DNA of 12,033 nt, taken from assembly GCA_946498265.1 (NCBI GenBank), contig CAMMNR010000040.1:1-12033 (forward strand). The letters are read 5' to 3'. The notes under the pieces were generated by a model. It saw only the letters and a program-made list of their open reading frames with translations. It was not told the origin of the DNA and did not search any database. Both the position numbers and the translations under genes were made by a program. Shown here one piece after another: positions 7,480-12,033 of the stretch; position 1 is the first letter of the stretch; every line of letters starts with the position of its first letter. This DNA comes from an uncultured Clostridium sp. Its GTDB lineage: Bacteria > Bacillota > Clostridia > TANB77 > CAG-508.

Positions 7480-7638
7480 TTAATTCTCTCTTATCGTCAA
7501 GAGGATAAGTACCTTCCTGTGAACCAAAAGAACCTGAAACATAGTCTATTTTAGAGATAACAGAATCATGTAAATCCATATGTGGTTCATAAATTCATCT
7601 AACTGTTTTTTGTCTTTTATTTCAATAAATGTGTCCAC
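7480..7638 (-). pseudogene. Remnant of a small uncharacterised gene, frameshifted and 3'-truncated
   Basis: A minus-strand reading from GTG 7638 (GGAG at 7650-7653) gives a start like VDTFIEIKDKKQLDEFMNH. It then needs a one-base shift near 7578-7586 to continue as MDLHDSVISKIDYVSGSF, then SQEGTYPLDDKRELK. After about 7480 the similarity stops, at the 3' flank of tyrS. The HDS-I...ISG-S/A...P--D-R pattern reminds me of a family of roughly 140-residue uncharacterised Firmicutes proteins. This recollection needs a search. Only about the first 50 residues survive, so it should be non-functional. Confidence 0.5.
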
Positions 7639-7701
7639 TTTTTATCTTTCTCCATAAACAATAATGTAATCTAGCTTGCAAATGTTTATCCCTTGAGTTT
7701 T

Positions 7702-8487
7702 TTATAAAACCAACACCGACATTAAACCCTTTTCTATAGGAGCTTTAAAGGTTTCTAATAATTGTTCGTATTTCTGTTTGTTGAAGTTTTCATTTTTACT
7801 CTCTTCATCTCCGAATTGATTACCTAAAATTAAAACATACTTTGCGTTTGCATGATTAATTTGATTATATCGTTCAATTAAAAATAATTGCTTAGATATG
7901 TAATGATAGCCATACATTGGCATATTTAACCGCTTTACCTCTACAAACTCTTCTGTTTCTCCTTGTTTTATATATAGATCAAAAACTATATTCCCTCTCA
8001 TTGAGGCATTGTAAAGGTCTATTTTTGCTTCTCTTATTATAGTGGCCTGTTCATAGTGTTTTAATTTTATATATTTATTTAGTGTTTCAAATTCGGTGTT
8101 GCCTCTATAGTTTGAATTGCCCTCTTGCTGAATATTTTCATCAGAAGCTTTTAACTTTTTCTCTTCCTCTGTTGCAGGTTTTACATCGGCTAAATTTATA
8201 GAAATATTATTATTGATATTAGCTATGAGTTTTGTTAAGTTTAAATTTTGCTCTCTTAAAGTTTTATTTTCCTTTTCAATTAAATTCTTTTCTTTTTTCA
8301 TATTTAATAAATTACCAATTTGAAAAGAATCAAACGAGTCTATACAAACAATAACTAATCCTATTATTAAAACAATTATTATTTCCGTAGTTAAATATGT
8401 ATTTTCTACATCAAAATAGTCGTAACATATTAAAAAAATTACAAAGCAAAACATTAAAATTTTAATATTTTGAATAAAACTGACCAA
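7702..8487 (-). CDS. Predicted membrane-anchored PD-(D/E)XK nuclease with coiled-coil stalk
   Basis: 261 codons from TTG 8487 (250 from ATG 8454). Two hydrophobic helices at about 8-22 and 35-49 are joined by a short acidic loop. A charged, coiled-coil-like stretch follows at about 62-95, then a low-complexity linker to about 130. The C-terminal domain has VFDLYIKQ...EFVEVKR, where D150, E163 and K165 match a restriction-endonuclease active site (D-x12-E-x-K). Topology suggests a nuclease held on the inner face of the membrane, the general layout of some anti-phage proteins such as SNIPE, though the nuclease fold differs. The start is problematic: the only good ribosome site (GAGGAT) precedes ATG 8507, whose frame ends after 17 codons at a TAA overlapping ATG 8454. 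Either translation is coupled or one base has been lost. A strong promoter lies upstream. No named family is recognised. Confidence 0.65.
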   Translation of the reverse strand: MVSFIQNIKILMFCFVIFLICYDYFDVENTYLTTEIIIVLIIGLVIVCIDSFDSFQIGNLLNMKKEKNLIEKENKTLREQNLNLTKLIANINNNISINLADVKPATEEEKKLKASDENIQQEGNSNYRGNTEFETLNKYIKLKHYEQATIIREAKIDLYNASMRGNIVFDLYIKQGETEEFVEVKRLNMPMYGYHYISKQLFLIERYNQINHANAKYVLILGNQFGDEESKNENFNKQKYEQLLETFKAPIEKGLMSVLVL

Positions 8488-8507
8488 CCCTTATTTTTAT
8501 TATTCAT
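8454..8507 (-). other. 17-codon leader ORF, or displaced N-terminus, of the membrane nuclease gene
   Basis: ATG 8507 has the good Shine-Dalgarno (GAGGAT, 3 nt from the ATG) and encodes MNNKNKGWSVLFKILKF followed by TAA. The stop overlaps ATG 8454 of the downstream frame as TAATG. One extra A in the AAAA run (8460-8463 on the plus strand as TTTT) would merge the two frames, joining a natural-looking basic N-terminus directly to the first membrane helix. It is either a coupled leader peptide or the true N-terminus broken by an indel. Confidence 0.5.
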
Positions 8508-8531
8508 TTTATCCTCACAAAAATATGCTTA

Positions 8532-8560
8532 ATTATATCATATTAAAAGTTAATATTCAA
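8532..8560 (-). promoter_or_regulatory. Promoter of the membrane-anchored nuclease gene
   Basis: Minus strand TTGAAT (8560-8555), 17-bp spacer, TGA-TATAAT with the hexamer at 8537-8532. The -10 is perfect and the TG extension is present, making this one of the best promoters in the window. Transcription would start roughly 20 nt before ATG 8507, consistent with translation beginning there. Confidence 0.7.
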
Positions 8561-8586
8561 CTACTCCAATTAATAGTTTTTATAAG

Positions 8587-8615
8587 TAGACAAAATTGCA
8601 CGCTTATGATATATT
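8587..8615 (+). promoter_or_regulatory. Promoter of the ABC exporter operon
   Basis: TAGACA (8587-8592), 17-bp spacer, TGA-TATATT with the hexamer at 8610-8615. Each hexamer differs by one base from consensus and the extended TG is present. It is arranged back to back with the nuclease-gene promoter, 26 bp away. The start of transcription falls about 30 nt before the ATPase ATG. Confidence 0.65.
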
Positions 8616-8650
8616 TTTAGTGTTCAAATTAATACATTAAAGGAAAATTT

Positions 8651-9565
8651 ATGAGCCATATAATAGAAATTAAAAATTTAAAGAAATATTTTGGCAACAC
8701 AAAAGCAGTGGATGATATATCCTTTTCTGTGGAAGAAGGAAATCTGTTTGCCTTTTTAGGCCTCAACGGCGCTGGGAAAAGCACAACTATAAATATTTTA
8801 GTTGGAGTGTTAAAAAAAGATAGTGGCGAATGTTTTGTAAACAATATATCTATAGATGAAATATCTAAGATATTGCCAAATATTGGAATAGTTTTTCAGT
8901 CCTCCGTGCTTGATAAAAATTTGTCTGTGTATGACAATTTAAAATATAGAGCCATGCTTTACGGAATGGATAAAAGAAAGTTTGAAGAAAACCTAGAATA
9001 TTTTATAGACAAGCTAGACCTAAAACAAATATTAAAAAAACAATTTGATAAGCTAAGTGGCGGACAAAAGAGAAAAGTGGATATAGTTAGAGCACTTTTA
9101 CATAAACCAAAAATTTTAATACTAGACGAGCCAACAACTGGGCTAGATCCTAAAACTAGAAAACTAGTTTGGGATATGATAAATGAATTTAGAAAAGCAA
9201 CAAATTTAACCGTAATTCTTACAACTCACTATATGGAAGAGGCAAACATTGCTGACAATGTTGTGATCATTGATGCTGGCAAAATTGTTGCCGAGGGCTC
9301 TCCTCTAGCTTTAAAAAACAAATATGCAAGCGACTTTATTAAAGCCTATAAATATGATAAAAAGCTTTTATCAATTTTAGAAAATGCTAACATTCCATAT
9401 AAAAAAGATAAAAGCTACCTAGAAATAAAATTTAAAAACACAAATGACGCAAAGAATTTTCTTGTTGAACACAGCGAACTTTTTAAAGATATTGAAATAG
9501 TTAAAGGCTCTATGGATGATGTGTTTTTATCTGTTACTGGAAAAAATTTAAAGGAGAATGTATGA
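8651..9565 (+). CDS. ABC-2 type exporter, ATP-binding subunit (DrrA/CcmA-like)
   Basis: 304 residues. It drives export by ATP hydrolysis at the inner face of the membrane, paired with the permease encoded next. Walker A GLNGAGKST is at 37-45 (Asn where Pro is commonest). The Q-loop VFQSS, signature LSGGQKRK at about 135-142, Walker B ILILDEP with D159-E160, and H-loop His193 in TTHYMEEA are all intact. The last 80 residues form the extra C-terminal domain usual in this subfamily. AAAGGA at 8639-8644 sets the start. It overlaps the permease gene by 4 bp (TATGA), so the two are translated together. Substrate cannot be read from sequence: drug, lipid or peptide export are all possible. Confidence 0.93.
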   Translation: MSHIIEIKNLKKYFGNTKAVDDISFSVEEGNLFAFLGLNGAGKSTTINILVGVLKKDSGECFVNNISIDEISKILPNIGIVFQSSVLDKNLSVYDNLKYRAMLYGMDKRKFEENLEYFIDKLDLKQILKKQFDKLSGGQKRKVDIVRALLHKPKILILDEPTTGLDPKTRKLVWDMINEFRKATNLTVILTTHYMEEANIADNVVIIDAGKIVAEGSPLALKNKYASDFIKAYKYDKKLLSILENANIPYKKDKSYLEIKFKNTNDAKNFLVEHSELFKDIEIVKGSMDDVFLSVTGKNLKENV

Positions 9566-10482
9566 GCAGTAAAGCTGAATTTAAAAAACTCACCTATTTA
9601 ACTTCTAGAAATATAAAGCTATATTTTAAAGATAAGATGACTTTTTTAGTTTCCCTAATAACCCCACTTATATTGCTCGTACTTTTTATTGCTTTCCTTA
9701 AATCAACCTATGAAAGCAGTTTGATATCAATTACCCAAGGTTTTAATTTAGACCAAAAACTTATAGATGCATTCACTGGTGGCTGGCTATTTTCCTCTGT
9801 TCTTGCGACTTCTTGTATAACCGTTGCTTTTTGTTCTGGAATAATGGTTATTGATAAAATCAATAGAGCGAATATCGATTTTATGGTATCACCTGTTAAA
9901 AAAAGTACGCTTCAATTAAGTTATGTACTTGCCAATCTGTTTTCTACACTCATTGTCACCTTTGTTTTATTAGTTGTAGGGCTAGTTTATCTTGCTTGTG
10001 TTGGGTTTTATATCTCTTTTGTAGATCTTTTACTAATAATTTTTGGAATTGTTGTAACCTCGCTATTTGGCACCCTTCTTGCCAATATTATTTGGACATT
10101 TACCCATTCACAAGGAGTGGTAAGCGGAGTTTGCACTCTTGTGTCTGCCTTATATGGCTTTATTTGCGGAGCATATATGCCAATTAACACAATGGGAGCA
10201 GGCATGCAAGGGTTTGTATCACTTCTACCTGGAACTTATGCGACTGTTTTGTTTAGACAGGGCTTTTTAAATGGCGTTTTAAAGGAAATGGGAAAAACTT
10301 TACCAAATGAAATGATAGAGGGTATTGCAAGTGGGTTTGATGTAAAAATGTCCTTTTTCGGGCATGATGTATCCACGCTAGCTTTAATTTTAGTAATAAC
10401 TATATCCACGCTAGCACTACTAGGAATATTTTTGCTTATAAACAGCTTAAGAAAAAAACAGCTAAAAAAAAGAATACAGTAA
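9562..10482 (+). CDS. ABC-2 type exporter, membrane permease subunit
   Basis: 306 residues with six predicted membrane helices at about 27-48, 72-98, 117-143, 147-175, 183-205 and 275-297, the standard ABC-2 permease topology. A short basic N-terminus precedes the first helix, and a long polar loop precedes the last. It forms the pore for the ATPase encoded just upstream. AAGGAG at 9551-9556 lies inside the end of the ATPase gene, 5 nt before this ATG. The C-terminus is very basic (LRKKQLKKRIQ). Its last codons and stop lie inside the hairpin that terminates the converging minus-strand gene. No separate plus-strand terminator is clear. Confidence 0.92.
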   Translation: MSSKAEFKKLTYLTSRNIKLYFKDKMTFLVSLITPLILLVLFIAFLKSTYESSLISITQGFNLDQKLIDAFTGGWLFSSVLATSCITVAFCSGIMVIDKINRANIDFMVSPVKKSTLQLSYVLANLFSTLIVTFVLLVVGLVYLACVGFYISFVDLLLIIFGIVVTSLFGTLLANIIWTFTHSQGVVSGVCTLVSALYGFICGAYMPINTMGAGMQGFVSLLPGTYATVLFRQGFLNGVLKEMGKTLPNEMIEGIASGFDVKMSFFGHDVSTLALILVITISTLALLGIFLLINSLRKKQLKKRIQ

Positions 10483-10493
10483 AATGTATTCTT
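10464..10493 (-). terminator. Terminator of the split nuclease-like gene, inside the permease 3' end
   Basis: AAGAATACA (10470-10478) pairs with TGTATTCTT (10485-10493), a 9-bp perfect stem with a 6-nt loop that holds the permease TAA. On the minus strand it runs into at least six more T. On the plus strand no T tract follows, so it mainly serves the minus gene, 16 bp beyond its stop. Confidence 0.75.
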
Positions 10494-10509
10494 ACAATAG
10501 AAGTTAACC

Positions 10510-11310
10510 TTAAAAACTTTCGGGAACAAGCCCTAATTTATTTATTGATGTCATTGCAATATTTAATGATTCATATACATTAAGAACATCTCTATAATCC
10601 CACAACTTTAAATCTTTTAATGTAGAAATTTCTTCACTTTCATTTTTAATCTTTTGTAACTGCTTTTCATCGGATACCGCAACTATAGCTTGTACCCCTT
10701 TATTGTTGTTTGCTTTTTGCAAATTTAAAAGCATACTATCTATGCCACCCTTTGTTTGCACCTCGAAAACATACATTATCTTTCCCATATTTCCAATATT
10801 AACGCTCCAAACCGCGTCTACCTGAGCGCCCTTCCCCACTCTAACTTCAGCTTCAGCATCAAACCCCAAAAGGCTTCCTATTTGCACTATCTTTTCTATG
10901 ATTTCATCATGAATAAATTCCTGCTCTTTAGGTGTGATGTCACTAGAGATATTTTCATCTATTTGCTTGTCTAAATACAAATTGGCAACCTCCCAAAGAT
11001 AGTAATTTACTGCCAACATATTTTCACAGGGCAAGTTTTCTTCTTTTAAAAGAATTTCTAAATTTTTAACCACTTCACAAATTTCTAAATATTTTTTGCC
11101 ATTAAACTGATAGTTATATTTAGGAGGTTGAACTAGTTCTAAATAATCAAGAGCCTTTAAAACTTGATTATTTGCCAGAGCATATTTTTCGGGATAAATA
11201 TATACAAGTAGCTCACTCATGTAAGAGGGCCCAAAAAATTTTGCACTCTTTAAAAACTTATTCCATCTTACAGTTAATTCTTGCTCGCCATACAAAAAGT
11301 CTATCAACAT
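10510..11310 (-). CDS. Restriction-endonuclease-like protein, main (C-terminal) part of a split gene
   Basis: 266 codons from ATG 11310. The first part (FGPSYMSELLVYIYPEKYAL, about 26-45, then GKKYLEICEVV) looks like a helical domain. From about 130 follows EFIHDEIIEKIVQIGSLLGF and a likely PD-(D/E)XK core: VDAVW (D165), then IMYVFEVQTKGG (E183-x-Q185), then the helix SMLLNLQKA. An E-x-Q active site is known in BglII, so the site may still be competent. The ATG has no Shine-Dalgarno and overlaps the end of the next frame (ATGTTGA). One extra A in the A6 run before it would join both frames into a single protein of about 355 residues (…GFENLKK-MLIDFLYG…). I believe related proteins in archaea and bacteria are unsplit, but I cannot search. 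Function is probably nucleic-acid cleavage, unproven. Confidence 0.65.
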   Translation of the reverse strand: MLIDFLYGEQELTVRWNKFLKSAKFFGPSYMSELLVYIYPEKYALANNQVLKALDYLELVQPPKYNYQFNGKKYLEICEVVKNLEILLKEENLPCENMLAVNYYLWEVANLYLDKQIDENISSDITPKEQEFIHDEIIEKIVQIGSLLGFDAEAEVRVGKGAQVDAVWSVNIGNMGKIMYVFEVQTKGGIDSMLLNLQKANNNKGVQAIVAVSDEKQLQKIKNESEEISTLKDLKLWDYRDVLNVYESLNIAMTSINKLGLVPESF

Positions 11311-11573
11311 TTTTTCAAGTTTTCAAAGCCTTTGTTTGTAGAAATCATTTTATCTACCAAATATTTTTTACTTCCATAAATGGCCGAAGCCCATAATTTT
11401 CCAATAAACTCAACAAATTCTTCTTCTTTTAAGTTTAAAAGAACATCTTTTTTAAATTTTTGGTAAAAAGAAATTTTTTCTTTTCTAGCTTTTAAATCTT
11501 CCATTGCTTGATTATTCTGCTCTAAATATTTTTTATACGCTTTTATTGACTCTTTAATTTTTAAATTATTCAT
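11304..11573 (-). CDS. N-terminal part of the split restriction-endonuclease-like gene
   Basis: 89 codons from ATG 11573, with AAGGAG at 11579-11584 and a strong promoter upstream. The product is very lysine- and glutamate-rich, predicted helical, with EFVEFIGKLWASAIYGSKKYLVDKMI near the end, and finishes GFENLKKC at a TGA. The frame ends just after a run of six A (minus strand). The following frame begins at an ATG within AAAAAATG, so a -1 slip or one extra A fuses the two. It is either the N-terminal domain of an indel-broken gene, the 0-frame product of a frameshifting gene, or a small coupled partner protein. I favour the first two because the second half lacks its own ribosome site. Confidence 0.65.
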   Translation of the reverse strand: MNNLKIKESIKAYKKYLEQNNQAMEDLKARKEKISFYQKFKKDVLLNLKEEEFVEFIGKLWASAIYGSKKYLVDKMISTNKGFENLKKC

Positions 11574-11593
11574 TTTAACTCCTTAAAACTAAT

Positions 11594-11621
11594 AATATAA
11601 CAGGAGCAATAATTTTGTCAA
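11594..11621 (-). promoter_or_regulatory. Promoter of the split nuclease-like gene
   Basis: Minus strand TTGACA (11621-11616), a perfect -35, a 16-bp spacer, and TGT-TATATT with the hexamer at 11599-11594, including the extended TG. It sits directly upstream of ATG 11573 and its ribosome site. Confidence 0.7.
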
Positions 11622-11635
11622 ATTATAAATTTTCA

Positions 11636-11662
11636 AATAAAAAAATGACCAAAAGGTCATTT
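11636..11662 (-). terminator. Terminator of the P-II-like gene
   Basis: AAATGACC (11643-11650), loop AAAA, GGTCATTT (11655-11662) form an 8-bp perfect stem that overlaps the stop codon. On the minus strand the stem ends in a run of T continuing as TATTTG. Confidence 0.75.
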
Positions 11663-11972
11663 ATTTATTATTAATCCCCACAAAATTTTCTATTGGCATG
11701 GAAAAGGTTATGCCACTAACATTTTCATCTTTAAACTCTTTTTTTATTGCCTTTATTATTTTATCCTCCACGCCTTTATCAACTACATTTAATATTATTT
11801 CTTTTTCGCTACTTATGTCCATGCCAAGAAATGTGGAAAAATTTGCACCTGTGCCTCGGGCATCAAATATTGTTCCACCGCTTGCACCATTTTCACGCGC
11901 TATCTTCATAACCGTTGATGCATAGCCATAGTCCACTACTGTTACAACTACATTTTTTTCTACTTTTGCCAT
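11661..11972 (-). CDS. P-II family (GlnB-like) signalling protein
   Basis: 103 residues from ATG 11972, chosen because GGGGAG at 11979-11984 lies 6 nt before it; the frame stays open upstream to the window edge but without a better start. NVVVTVVDYGYASTVMKIA, then ENGASGGTIFDARGTG, match the ferredoxin-like P-II fold and its conserved ligand-side segment. Canonical GlnB/GlnK have about 112 residues and a long T-loop with Tyr51 for uridylylation. Here the T-loop region (GTGANFSTFLGMDISSEKE) is shorter and has no tyrosine, so regulation by uridylylation is unlikely. P-II-like genes of this kind often follow a DUF1538 membrane protein, from memory. The upstream gene is off the window. It probably senses a small ligand and controls a membrane partner. 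Confidence 0.85.
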   Translation of the reverse strand: MAKVEKNVVVTVVDYGYASTVMKIARENGASGGTIFDARGTGANFSTFLGMDISSEKEIILNVVDKGVEDKIIKAIKKEFKDENVSGITFSMPIENFVGINNK

Positions 11973-12001
11973 TTTTACTCCCCCTAATTTTAAACTGAAC
12001 A

Positions 12002-12033
12002 TTATGCCCGACCTTGCATGTTTAAATAGCTCT
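12002..12033 (-). other. Possible end of an upstream minus-strand gene
   Basis: One minus-strand frame entering the window reads SYLNMQGRA and stops at TAA 12004-12002, 29 bp before the P-II start, a normal operon gap. The other two frames are an early stop and a frame that stays open into the P-II gene. Thirty bases are too few to identify a gene or choose the frame. Confidence 0.25.

Noticed and set aside
7310..7579. Minus-strand open frame of 89 codons
   Set aside because: Only its first 30 or so residues look real (part of the remnant gene); the rest is antisense to the tyrS S4 domain.
10236..10529. Minus-strand open frame overlapping the permease end
   Set aside because: Antisense to permease codons and crosses the terminator hairpin; no support.
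1..12033. CRISPR array, tRNA, rRNA or insertion sequence
   Set aside because: No regularly spaced repeats, no cloverleaf with a GTTCGA-like arm and no transposase-like frame seen by eye.

Overview
The window comes from a low-GC bacterium that uses the standard bacterial code (TGA is a real stop, Trp is TGG). It has strong AAGGAG-type Shine-Dalgarno sequences and Firmicutes-style extended -10 promoters. A clostridial or related gut lineage fits, but the sequence alone does not fix a genus.

Left part (1-5954): a Type I restriction-modification region and a large helicase, mostly on the minus strand. hsdM (928-2406) is intact. Instead of one normal hsdS after it, there are two different HsdS target-recognition modules arranged head to head (minus 1-452, plus 473-925). 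Their start codons are 20 bp apart and share a bidirectional Shine-Dalgarno. The plus module stops exactly where the central conserved region should begin, abutting the hsdM stop. This is the layout expected of an invertible specificity cassette, but the far end and any recombinase lie outside the window. No hsdR is visible. Upstream of hsdM, with its own promoter and terminator, is a 1123-residue SF2 helicase with a C-terminal PD-(D/E)XK-like nuclease motif, a candidate stand-alone defence enzyme.

Middle (5955-8650): tyrS on the plus strand, preceded by a leader in which two hairpins compete for one segment, like an attenuator, with no recognisable T-box. Downstream are the decayed remnant of a small gene and a minus-strand gene for a predicted membrane-anchored nuclease (two membrane helices, coiled coil, D-E-x-K motif). 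The start of that gene shows a one-base frame problem.

Right part (8651-12033): a two-gene ABC-2 exporter operon on the plus strand, then a minus-strand nuclease-like gene split into two overlapping frames at an A6 run, then a P-II-like regulator.

Overall, housekeeping or transport genes on the plus strand alternate with minus-strand accessory genes. Three of the accessory genes carry predicted nuclease motifs (helicase C-terminus, membrane protein, split gene). Three accessory coding regions are interrupted by apparent single-base indels, while the long genes are intact. The strongest candidates for new biology are the head-to-head hsdS cassette, the helicase-nuclease and the membrane-anchored nuclease.
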